Part shown: positions 37,208 to 44,561 of the stretch, one piece after another
Numbering within the stretch: the first letter of the stretch is position 1
How the letters are laid out: each line of letters starts with the position of its first letter
Source of the DNA: Azospirillum sp. TSA2s
GTDB lineage: Bacteria; Pseudomonadota; Alphaproteobacteria; Azospirillales; Azospirillaceae
Direction: 5' to 3'
DNA length: 64,000 nt
NCBI RefSeq assembly: GCF_004923315.1
Contig: NZ_CP039647.1
Location: 496,001-560,000, forward strand
Program-made: the position numbers and the translations under genes
The notes under the pieces: model-generated
What the model saw: the letters and a program-made list of their open reading frames with translations, nothing else
Database searches by the model: none
Told to the model about the DNA's origin: nothing

Positions 37208-38703
37208 TGGCTCGCGCGAAGCCCGAGCACCCGCCGGTCCACCGCACCGACCTGTTGCCGTCCAACCTAACGGTTGGCAAGGAAATGGCGGTGCTGGCGC
37301 TGCTGCGGGCCTACCGCCGGGGCGCGGTCCTGCTGGGGCGCGAGCAGTGGCGGCTGTTCTTCGAGACGGGCAGGTTCGACAAGAACCACGACGTGGACAA
37401 GGTGACCTTCGCCGCCGTCATCGGCGCGGCCAACCGCCTCCAGATGGCGCGCTGGCAGGTCGTCGGGCAACTCCAGGGCTGGATCAGCAACCGCGCCAAC
37501 GAGTTCCGCGACACAGTGAACCGCAGCACGCTGCCGCCTGCCACCAAGCACATGCTGCACACAATCAACGTCCTGGGCGCGTGGTTCCGGCGCGGCGACG
37601 TGGTGATGAAGGACTGCGGCGAGGTCGTCCCCGACGCTGTCCGGCGGCTGGCGCGGACCATCATGCGGCACTGCATGGGCCAGCACCGCCGCCCGAACCT
37701 GTCGCGCATCTCCATGCGCCTCGACCACCGTGCGGGCAGCATCGCCCGGGCCGTCAAGGCGACGCAAAGCGGCGCGGTGGGCTGGTGGGTGGGGCTCTCC
37801 ACGCTGGAGAAGGGCCGGAAGATCGCCGTCCCGCTGCTGACCTACGACTACCACGACGAGCGTCCGGGGCGTGTCACCAACGGCATCCAAGTGAACAAGC
37901 GTGACGGTCGGCTGACCTTCGGCGTCGTCACCGACATGGGCGAGGTCTGCGCCAAGAGCCGCGCCGACTACCAGGGCCATGGTGTGCTGGCGCTGGACTT
38001 CGGGCTGTCCACGCTGTTCGCCACCTCGGAAGGGCAGTTGCTCGGCCAGGGCTGGCTGAAGCGGCTGAAGCGGTACGACGTGTTGATCTCGATGATCGCC
38101 GCCAGCCAGCCGCGTGCCGGGCGCAAGCCGCGCGACAGCAAACGCTACCGGGCGCTGGTTGAGGACGTGCGCGGCTTCCTGCGCACGGAGGTCGGGCGCG
38201 TGCTGGATCGGCTCGTAGAGCAGGGCAAGCCTCGGGAACTTGTGTTGGAGCGGCTGGATTTCCGCCACTCCGATCTGTCGAAACGACTGAACGCGATCCT
38301 GCGCAACTGCGGGCGTTTGATCATCCAGGACAAGTTGCACGACCTGGAGGAGCGGTTTGGGATCACGTCCACCGAGGTGAACGCGGCGTACACGAGCCAG
38401 ACCTGCTCGTGCTGCGGTTACGTGGACAAGCGGAACCGCCGCGACCAGAAGACCTTCGTGTGTCTCTGGTGCGGCCACAGAATGCACGCCGACCTCAATG
38501 CGGCGGCCAACATCGAAGCGCGCCGTGTGCGCCCCAATGCTTGGCTGTTCCAGGGGAAGGCTGCGGTCCTTGCCGAACTCGTGCGCGGGTTCGGGGAGCG
38601 ACGGGTACGGGCCACCGGTCCGTGCCGATCCGGGAGCCGGGGTGCCCCCGCCGACCCGCGTCTGACGAACCCCTATTTTGGGGCAAGCCGTTGGCCGTGG
38701 TGA
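37207..38703 (+). CDS. tnpB: TnpB-type RNA-guided nuclease
   Basis: This is a 498-residue protein of the OrfB/TnpB family (relatives of Cas12). The split RuvC site is intact: D264 in LALDFGLS, E348 in LVLERLDF and D429 in HADLNAAANI. The C4 zinc finger between the last two is also intact (C400-x2-C403 and C419-x2-C422, in TSQTCSCCGY and CLWCGHRMH). The N-terminal 250 residues are less conserved. A 60-residue basic tail follows the RuvC III motif. Characterised TnpBs cut DNA guided by an RNA made from the right end of their element. The ATG overlaps the transposase stop (TGATG), so it was expressed with an IS1595 DDE enzyme rather than the usual IS200/IS605 or IS607 partner. Confidence 0.92.
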   Translation: MARAKPEHPPVHRTDLLPSNLTVGKEMAVLALLRAYRRGAVLLGREQWRLFFETGRFDKNHDVDKVTFAAVIGAANRLQMARWQVVGQLQGWISNRANEFRDTVNRSTLPPATKHMLHTINVLGAWFRRGDVVMKDCGEVVPDAVRRLARTIMRHCMGQHRRPNLSRISMRLDHRAGSIARAVKATQSGAVGWWVGLSTLEKGRKIAVPLLTYDYHDERPGRVTNGIQVNKRDGRLTFGVVTDMGEVCAKSRADYQGHGVLALDFGLSTLFATSEGQLLGQGWLKRLKRYDVLISMIAASQPRAGRKPRDSKRYRALVEDVRGFLRTEVGRVLDRLVEQGKPRELVLERLDFRHSDLSKRLNAILRNCGRLIIQDKLHDLEERFGITSTEVNAAYTSQTCSCCGYVDKRNRRDQKTFVCLWCGHRMHADLNAAANIEARRVRPNAWLFQGKAAVLAELVRGFGERRVRATGPCRSGSRGAPADPRLTNPYFGASRWPW

Positions 38704-38781
38704 GGTCATCTGAACGCCGGGAGGCGTCCGTGAAATCACCCGAGACTCAAGCCCTTGTGGCTGCCTGAGTTAAGGCGATAG
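38704..38781 (+). ncRNA. Candidate TnpB guide-RNA (omega RNA) scaffold
   Basis: Directly after the tnpB stop are two hairpins: a perfect 5-base stem with GGGA loop at 38714-38727, and an ACTCA/TGAGT stem extended by AGCC/GGCT across a GCC bulge at 38745-38770. The scaffold of known omega RNAs lies exactly here, overlapping the 3' end of tnpB and running to the element's right end, with the guide just beyond. No transcript is visible, so this is a structural and positional inference; the guide start is undefined because the element boundary is uncertain. Confidence 0.4.
38768..38781 (-). repeat. Right inverted-repeat arm of the IS1595/TnpB element
   Basis: This is the inverted partner of 36208-36221 (13 of 14 bases). 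It overlaps the base of the second hairpin of the candidate guide RNA. It is followed by a perfect 12-base palindrome (38797-38808) before the flanking direct repeat. Confidence 0.65.
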
Positions 38782-38809
38782 TACCCATCCTCAGGATCAA
38801 CATGTTGAG

Positions 38810-38819
38810 GGTGCCATCG
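38810..38819 (+). repeat. Right flanking direct repeat of the IS1595/TnpB element
   Basis: This is a second copy of GGTGCCATCG (first at 36182-36191). Beyond it an open frame (ETDTKGVIRHFTYVVRK) ends at 38873; it is in register with the frame to the left of the element, as expected if one gene was split. Confidence 0.45.
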
Positions 38820-38863
38820 CGAGACCGACACCAAGGGGGTGATCCGCCACTTCACCTATGTGG

Positions 38864-40243
38864 TCAGGAAGTGAAGACCCCCGCTGTGGAAATCGCCTGG
38901 GCGACAACCGCCAATGCCTGCTCTAGCTCGGCCTTGGCAATGGTCAGCGGTGGGGACAGCGTCAGCACGGTACCCTGCGAGATCTTCAGGCTGACACCGG
39001 CCGCGAGCGCCACGTAGAAGGTCGCCTCCGCCCGGTCAGCCGCGCTGCGGCCGTCATGGTCGGCCAGTTCCACCCCGATCAGCAGCCCGGCTCCGCGGAT
39101 GTCGGCGATGCCGGGCAGCGCTGCGGTCAACTCGTGCAGACGATCCAGCGCGAAGGCACCAAGGTTTGCGGCGCGCTCCGCCAGCCCCTCGTCCCGGATG
39201 ATGTCCAGGGTGGTCAGGCCGGTGCGGGCGAGCAGCGGATTCTTTTCGTGGGTGTAGTGGCCGAGCGCCCGGTCGGCGGCCACGTCCAGCCCGGGGCGGG
39301 CGATCACCGCAGCCAGCGGCAGCATGGCGCCGCCCAGCGCCTTGCCCAGCACGAGGATGTCCGGCCGCGCGCCGAACGGCTCGTGGCTGAACAGGCTGCC
39401 GGTCTTGCCGAGGCCGGTCGGGATTTCGTCGAAGATCAAGAGGGCGCCGGTCGCATCGCAGGCTCGCCGCACCTCCGCCCAGAATCCCGGCGGCGGCACA
39501 TAGGGCACGGCGCGCACCGGCTCCGCCACCACGGCGGCGACGTCGCCCTCCTTTTCCAGCACATAGCGCAGCATCCGCGCACAGGTCATCCGGCAGACGC
39601 CAAGGTCCGGGCCTCCGCCGGGCGCCGGGTCGAAGCCGTAGGGACAGCGGGCGCAGGCGAAGGGTGCCACATGCTCGGTCCCCGGCAGCAGCGGTCCTAT
39701 TCCATGGGAGCGGAACAGCGCCTCGCCGCCGACGCCGGATGCACCGAAGCCGGCGCCGTGGAAGGCGTCCCAGAAGGAGACGGTCTTGAAGCGGCCGGTG
39801 GCGACGCGGGCCAGTTTCAGCGCGATCTCGATCCCTTCAGACCCTCCCGGCGCGAACAGCACGCGGCTGCCGGGGCCGGTCGGGGCGACTGCCGCCAGGC
39901 GTTCCGCCAACTCGGCCGCCGGTTCACAGGCGAAACGGCGCGGAGCGAAGCTAAGCTCGTCCATCTGCGTCTTGAGCGCGGCCACCAGTCGGGGGTGGGC
40001 GTAGCCGACGTGATGGACGCTGTTGCCGTGGAAATCCATGAAGCGGCGGCCGTCCATGTCCTCGATCCAGATGCCCTCGGCCTTGCGGATCGCTGACAGG
40101 CAGGGGGTGGACAGGGACTGTCTCAGGAAGGCGGCGGCATCGCGCTCCACCAGTGCGCGGGAGCGGGGGCCGAGGGCGTCCGCCATCCAGCGTTCGCGCC
40201 GCGGCCCGAGGTTGATGTCGCCTTCGGAACGGTCGGCCTGCAT
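38864..40243 (-). CDS. pbfA: PbfA-like (R)-1-hydroxy-2-aminoethylphosphonate ammonia-lyase
   Basis: This is a 459-residue PLP enzyme of the class III aminotransferase fold. Seen directly: the cofactor aspartate in LLIFDEIPTGLGKTG and the PLP lysine in DILVLGKALGGAMLPL. It is the last gene of an operon with PhnW, PhnX and an FAD oxidase. PbfA enzymes of this fold are known from such clusters. They eliminate ammonia from hydroxylated aminoethylphosphonate to give phosphonoacetaldehyde, the PhnX substrate. The assignment depends on context, since ordinary class III aminotransferases share the fold. It ends just outside the IS element. The ATG at 40243 is the natural start. Confidence 0.72.
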   Translation of the reverse strand: MQADRSEGDINLGPRRERWMADALGPRSRALVERDAAAFLRQSLSTPCLSAIRKAEGIWIEDMDGRRFMDFHGNSVHHVGYAHPRLVAALKTQMDELSFAPRRFACEPAAELAERLAAVAPTGPGSRVLFAPGGSEGIEIALKLARVATGRFKTVSFWDAFHGAGFGASGVGGEALFRSHGIGPLLPGTEHVAPFACARCPYGFDPAPGGGPDLGVCRMTCARMLRYVLEKEGDVAAVVAEPVRAVPYVPPPGFWAEVRRACDATGALLIFDEIPTGLGKTGSLFSHEPFGARPDILVLGKALGGAMLPLAAVIARPGLDVAADRALGHYTHEKNPLLARTGLTTLDIIRDEGLAERAANLGAFALDRLHELTAALPGIADIRGAGLLIGVELADHDGRSAADRAEATFYVALAAGVSLKISQGTVLTLSPPLTIAKAELEQALAVVAQAISTAGVFTS

Positions 40244-40270
40244 CGCGTCATCCTTCTGTAAACCGGCCTT

Positions 40271-41512
40271 TCAGCCGGTGATCTTGCCGGTGCGTGCGGC
40301 GGCGCAGGCGTCGTGCAGCGCCGGTGAAAAGGGGTCGACCCCGCCGAAACGGCCGGGCGCGAAGGGGGACAGGTCCACCGACCCCGGCTTGGCCAGGACG
40401 GATGCCGCCACGGCCCGGCCGATGCCGCCCGACGCGGCGATGCCGGCGCCGCAACAGCCGGTGGCCATGAAGAGCCCCGGCACCTCCAGGACCGGCCCCA
40501 GCACGAACCGGCCATCGGCGGTGTAGGTGGACAGGCCGGAAACATAGTGGGCGATGCCGGCTTGCAGCAGTGGTGGACAGAGTCGCGCCAGCGCCTGCCA
40601 GCCCTCCTCCAGCGTCTCCCAGCCGCCGTCGGCGTCGGCAAGGTCCAGTCCGGCCGTGTCGGCGGGAAGCCGGGCCGGATCGAAGGCCAACGACCGCCGT
40701 CCGCGCAACCCGAACAGCAGAGCGCCCAGTTCCGGCCGGGCATAGGCGCCGGCATCGGGCATGACCAGGGCGGGAAGATCGCGGGGGAACAGGTCGGGGT
40801 GCTGGCTGGTGATCCAATATTGGCTGCGCACCGGCGCCTGCGGCAGCCCCACTCCGGCGGTCCAGGCCAGCCCGGCCGCCCAGGCGCCCGCGGCATTGAC
40901 CACCGTCGGGGCCGAGATGACGCCATGGTCGGTGTCGATGCCCACCACCCGTCCACCCTCCACCCGGATCGCCTGGACCGACGGGCCGATCATGATCCGC
41001 ACGCCGGCGCGGCGGGCCGACCGGCGGTAGGCATCGGCCAGCCGGACCGGATCGATGAAGCCGTCCAGCGGCATGAAGGCGGCGCGTTCAACGGCCTCCG
41101 CCGACAGGCAGGGCGCGAGGCGGGCGGCGCCGTCGCCGTCCAGCCAGTCGGCCGGGTCGGTGCTGTCGGCGACGAGGGTGCGCAGGGCCTCGACACGCGC
41201 AGGGCTGGTAGCCACATGCAGGGTGCCGACCCGCCGCAGCCCGAGATCCTCGTCCAGTTCCTCTTCCAGGCTCGTGATGGCGGCATAGGTGTCCCGCACC
41301 AATGCCGCCGTCGCCGCATCGCCGCGGGCGCGTGTCAGCAGGGCGGCGGCCCGCGCCGTCGCCTGGGTCGCCGGCGGATGACGATCGACCACCAGAACCG
41401 ACCGGGCGGCAGGACCCAGTTCTTGCCCCAGCGCCCAGGCGACCGCCAGCCCCAGGACGCCGGCGCCGACCACCACGATTTCCGAGCGGTCGATGACAGA
41501 ACCGGCCGTCAC
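40271..41512 (-). CDS. FAD-dependent amine oxidoreductase of phosphonate island
   Basis: This is a 413-residue flavoprotein of the D-amino-acid/glycine oxidase fold: dinucleotide-binding VVGAGVLGLAVAWALG at the N-terminus, VNAAGAWAAGLA mid-protein and the FAD-binding MATGCCGAGIAASGGIG near the end. Related FAD enzymes in phosphonate clusters (the PbfC/PbfD type) oxidise aminoethylphosphonate or its N-methyl form to phosphonoacetaldehyde, feeding PhnX. The precise substrate is inferred. It starts at a GTG overlapping the phnX stop (GTGA), so translation is coupled; in-frame codons upstream of it are shadow sequence. Confidence 0.78.
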   Translation of the reverse strand: MTAGSVIDRSEIVVVGAGVLGLAVAWALGQELGPAARSVLVVDRHPPATQATARAAALLTRARGDAATAALVRDTYAAITSLEEELDEDLGLRRVGTLHVATSPARVEALRTLVADSTDPADWLDGDGAARLAPCLSAEAVERAAFMPLDGFIDPVRLADAYRRSARRAGVRIMIGPSVQAIRVEGGRVVGIDTDHGVISAPTVVNAAGAWAAGLAWTAGVGLPQAPVRSQYWITSQHPDLFPRDLPALVMPDAGAYARPELGALLFGLRGRRSLAFDPARLPADTAGLDLADADGGWETLEEGWQALARLCPPLLQAGIAHYVSGLSTYTADGRFVLGPVLEVPGLFMATGCCGAGIAASGGIGRAVAASVLAKPGSVDLSPFAPGRFGGVDPFSPALHDACAAARTGKITG

Positions 41513-42339
41513 GGCTTCTCGCCGCGTGCCAGCCGGGCCTCGATGGCGTCGAGCAGCGGCAACGCCTCGGCCAGCGACCGGACAATGTAATGGGCGCCGG
41601 CCCGAGCCAGCCGATCGGATGCGATGGCATGCAGCGCATCGCGCCGTTCGGGCGACAGGGCCTGCCAGTCGGCAAGCGGCAGGCCGACCTCGTTGCCGGT
41701 GTCGGCGACCGCGATGGTCCACATGCCGGCATTCAGCCCCTCTTCGACATCGACGATGGTGTCGCCGATCTTCACGCAGGCTTCCACCGGCGAGACTGAC
41801 AGTTCGACCACGCAGCGCAAAGCCATCGCCGGACCGGGCCGGCCGGTCGGCGTCTCCCCGGCGCAGACGGTGATGTCGGGTTCATATCCCTGCGCCGCCG
41901 CCACGCGCTGTACCACCTCCATCACCGGGCGGGGGTAGCCGGTGGTCGAGCCGATCTTCAGCCCGCGCGCCCGCATGGCGGCAACCGTCTCCGCCGCACC
42001 GGGAATCACATCGGAATGCCGCTCCACCACCTCAACCTGTAGTGGCAGGAAGGTTTCATAAAGCTGGTCGACATCGGCGTCGGTCGGGGCGGCGCCATGG
42101 ACGGCGGTCCAGGCGTCGGTCACCGGCGCCATGCGGGTGATCGCCTGGATGTGATGCCATTTGGCCCTCCCCATGGGGGCACGGGCCTGCTCCAGCGTGA
42201 TGGTGACGCCGGAACGGCGGAAGGCCTCCATGAAGGCGCCGGCCGGGGCGAGGCAGCCATGGTCCACCGTGGTTCCGGCCCAGTCGAGGATGACCGCCTG
42301 GAGCGTCCCGGTGTAGCGGCGCGAATAGACGAAGCTCAT
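41509..42339 (-). CDS. phnX: Phosphonoacetaldehyde hydrolase
   Basis: This is a 276-residue HAD-superfamily enzyme that splits phosphonoacetaldehyde into acetaldehyde and phosphate. The nucleophile motif is ILDWAGTTVD (Asp19), and the Schiff-base lysine is Lys60 in MGRAKWHHI, a signature specific to phosphonatases. KIGDTIVDVEEGLNAG is the third HAD motif. It lies between phnW (30-base gap) and the FAD oxidase (4-base overlap). It is the common endpoint of the PhnW, PbfA and FAD-oxidase branches. Confidence 0.97.
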   Translation of the reverse strand: MSFVYSRRYTGTLQAVILDWAGTTVDHGCLAPAGAFMEAFRRSGVTITLEQARAPMGRAKWHHIQAITRMAPVTDAWTAVHGAAPTDADVDQLYETFLPLQVEVVERHSDVIPGAAETVAAMRARGLKIGSTTGYPRPVMEVVQRVAAAQGYEPDITVCAGETPTGRPGPAMALRCVVELSVSPVEACVKIGDTIVDVEEGLNAGMWTIAVADTGNEVGLPLADWQALSPERRDALHAIASDRLARAGAHYIVRSLAEALPLLDAIEARLARGEKP

Positions 42340-42368
42340 CGGATTTGGCTTTCGAATGGAGGGAGCGG

Positions 42369-43487
42369 TCAGGGAGTGCCGGAAGCGACGCCCATCTCCG
42401 ACAGGGTGGCGCGGATGGCGGCGAGGGCGGCGGTCATCTCTTCCGTCCCAAGCCGGCCGATGCAGCCGATGCGGAAGCTGTCGGCCACCGTCAGCTTGCC
42501 GGGATAGATGACAAAGCCGCGCTCGCGCAGCCGGTCGTAGAAGTCGGCGAAGACGAAGGCCGGATCGGCCGGCATGCGGAAGGTGACGATGATCGGAGCC
42601 TGGAGGTGGTCCGGCAGAAGGGTTTCGAATCCCAGTGCCCGCATGCCCTCGATCAGGATGGCGGCGTTGGCGCGGTAGCGGGCGCCACGGCCCGGGACGC
42701 CGCCTTCCGCCTCATGCTCGTCCAGCGCCTGGGCGAAGGCGGCGACCACATGGGTGGGCGGGGTGAAGCGCCACTGCGCGTTCGCCTCGAAGCCGCGCCA
42801 CTGGTCGTGCAGGTCGAGCGACAGGGAATGGGCATTGCCCTTGGCAGCCTCCAGCGCGTCGCGGCGGGCGATGACGAAGCCCATGCCCGGCACCCCCTCC
42901 AGGCATTTGTTGGAGGATGCTGCGACCGCGACGGCGCCCAGCGCCGCCATGTCCAGGGAAAGCGCGCCGAAAGCGCTCATGGCGTCGATCAGCAGAGCGC
43001 GCCCGCGGGACCGGGTGACTTCGGCCACCGCCTCGATCGGGTTGAGGATGCCGGAGGTGGTTTCGCAGTGGACGATGGCAACATGGGTGATCGCCGGATC
43101 GGCATCCAGCGCCTCGGCCAGCGCGGCGGGCGACACCGGCAGGTCCTCCGCCGTCTCCAGCGCCGTGACGGGTCGGCCGGCCACCTGGGCGATCCGCACC
43201 ATGCGGGTGCCGTAGGCGCCGTTGACCAACACCAGCAGCCGGCCGGCGCGCGGCACCAGCGTGCCGATCATCGCCTCGACCGCGAAGGTGCCGGAGCCCT
43301 GGACGGGCACCGCGACATGGCTGTCGGCACTGCCACCCGCCAGACGCACCAGCCGATCGCGGATGGCGGCGTTGAGGCCGATGAAGCGGCTGTCACGCGA
43401 GCCCCAGTCGCGCAGCATCGCCTGCTTGACGGTGGCGGAGGTGGTCAGCGGACCCGGAGTCAGCAGATAGGGCACAGTGTCGGACAT
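42369..43487 (-). CDS. phnW: 2-aminoethylphosphonate:pyruvate aminotransferase
   Basis: This is a 372-residue fold-type I PLP aminotransferase that turns 2-aminoethylphosphonate into phosphonoacetaldehyde. Characteristic blocks are LLTPGPLTTS at the N-terminus, VQGSGTFAVEAM, HCETTSGILNP and IDAMSAFGA. The PLP lysine is in ASSNKCLEGVPG (residue 194, the same number as in studied PhnW). The ATG at 43487 matches the family N-terminus; a TTG three codons earlier is less likely. It is the first gene of the leftward phosphonate catabolic operon and is divergent from a LysR regulator. Confidence 0.97.
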   Translation of the reverse strand: MSDTVPYLLTPGPLTTSATVKQAMLRDWGSRDSRFIGLNAAIRDRLVRLAGGSADSHVAVPVQGSGTFAVEAMIGTLVPRAGRLLVLVNGAYGTRMVRIAQVAGRPVTALETAEDLPVSPAALAEALDADPAITHVAIVHCETTSGILNPIEAVAEVTRSRGRALLIDAMSAFGALSLDMAALGAVAVAASSNKCLEGVPGMGFVIARRDALEAAKGNAHSLSLDLHDQWRGFEANAQWRFTPPTHVVAAFAQALDEHEAEGGVPGRGARYRANAAILIEGMRALGFETLLPDHLQAPIIVTFRMPADPAFVFADFYDRLRERGFVIYPGKLTVADSFRIGCIGRLGTEEMTAALAAIRATLSEMGVASGTP

Positions 43488-43578
43488 CAGGGACAATCCC
43501 GAAGGGAAGAAGAGGACCGTGACGGACGGAATGGCCCCATGACGCCGGTTCGCCTATTATAAAGCCAATCCATTCGAC

Positions 43579-43592
43579 CTATGGGTCCATAG
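43579..43592. promoter_or_regulatory. Palindrome directly before the LysR start
   Basis: A 14-base perfect palindrome (CTATGG-GT-CCATAG) ends at the base before the LysR ATG, in the 105-base gap shared with phnW. LysR regulators often autorepress by binding such sites, so it is a candidate operator for this pair. Confidence 0.5.
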
Positions 43593-44561
43593 ATGAAATC
43601 AATGAACTTCGCCCAGCTTCGCGCTTTCCACGCGGTGGCGACGGAGGGGGGATTCACCAAGGCGGCACGTCTGCTGAACGTGACGCAGCCGACCTGTTCG
43701 CAGGAGGTGAAGGCGCTTGAGGAGACCTATGGCGTCACCCTGTTCGACCGCAGCAACCGTCAGGTGGCGCTGACCGAGGTCGGAACGGCGCTGTTCGCCG
43801 TCACCCGCCGCCTGTTCGCGGCGGAGCAGGAGGCGATGGAACTGCTGGCCGGGGTGCGGCATCTGGATGGCGGCACGCTGGCGGTGGGAGCGGACGGGCC
43901 GTTCCATGCGGTGCCGCTGATCGCCCGCTTCACCCGTGCCCATCCGGGGCCGACGGTGACGCTGGCGGTCGGCAATTCCCGCAGCATGCTGGAAGGGCTG
44001 ATGGAAACGCGCATCGATGTGGCGGTGCTGGCTGACGTGCCGGGGGATTCGCGGCTATATGTGCTGCCCCTGCGGCGCGATCCGGTGCGGGCGCTGGTGC
44101 CGAAGGCGCATCCGCTGGCGCGGCGCCGGGCGGTGGCGCTGACCGACTTGGCAACGGAGCGGCTGGTGCTGCGGGAACCGGGATCGATGACCCGCCGGCT
44201 GATCGAACGGGCGCTGGCGGCGGCGGAGGTCACGCCCGCCGCCGTCATCGAGATTCAGAGTCGCGAGGCGGTGGTGGAGGCGGTGGCGGCGGGGCTTGGC
44301 ATCGGCTTCACCTCCGCTGCCGAATTCACCGGCGACGGCCGGCTGGTCCTGCTGCCGATCGCCGGTGCCGAGGTCGAGATGGACGAATATGTGGTCTGCC
44401 TGCGCGAACGCCGCCGGCTGGCGGTGGTGCGGGCTTTCCTGGATCTGGCGCGGGAGGTCGCGGCCGACGCCGGCGGGTTCAGCGGCGCCGCCATGCCTGG
44501 GTCCGCGCCTGCAACGCCCGCGACAGCAGGGCATGCAGCGCCCGCACCGCGGCGGAGGTGA
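43593..44561 (+). CDS. LysR-family regulator of phosphonate use
   Basis: This is a 322-residue LysR regulator. The winged helix-turn-helix is at residues about 5-65 (FAQLRAFHAVATEGGFTKAARLLNVTQPTCSQEVKALEE). The effector domain follows, with LAVGADGPFHAVPLIARF and EAVAAGLGIGFTSAAEF. It is divergent from phnW across a short shared promoter, the classic LysR layout, so it probably senses aminoethylphosphonate and activates the adjacent operons; this is inference. The last 83 bases overlap the 3' end of the convergent permease gene, and its tail is a low-complexity Ala/Pro run. Confidence 0.9.
   Translation: MKSMNFAQLRAFHAVATEGGFTKAARLLNVTQPTCSQEVKALEETYGVTLFDRSNRQVALTEVGTALFAVTRRLFAAEQEAMELLAGVRHLDGGTLAVGADGPFHAVPLIARFTRAHPGPTVTLAVGNSRSMLEGLMETRIDVAVLADVPGDSRLYVLPLRRDPVRALVPKAHPLARRRAVALTDLATERLVLREPGSMTRRLIERALAAAEVTPAAVIEIQSREAVVEAVAAGLGIGFTSAAEFTGDGRLVLLPIAGAEVEMDEYVVCLRERRRLAVVRAFLDLAREVAADAGGFSGAAMPGSAPATPATAGHAAPAPRRR

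Larger units (their letters stand above)
36192..38809 (+). mobile_element. IS1595-type element carrying a TnpB-type nuclease
   Basis: This is a 2.6-kb element bounded by 10-base direct repeats (36182-36191 and 38810-38819). Inside the ends, CTATCGCCTT-ACT arms at 36208-36221 and 38768-38781 form an inverted repeat with one mismatch in 14. They are not exactly at the direct-repeat boundaries, so the true termini are uncertain by up to about 30 bases. The cargo is an IS1595/ISXO2-type transposase with a nonsense codon, immediately followed by an intact TnpB-type RuvC protein with overlapping stop and start codons. The element sits between the GlxA regulator and the phosphonate island. Confidence 0.75.

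Noticed and set aside
37207..38703. CRISPR-Cas12 effector instead of TnpB
   Set aside because: The length (498 residues), the C4 zinc finger inside RuvC and the transposase coupling fit TnpB. No repeat-spacer array or cas1/cas2 gene is in the window.
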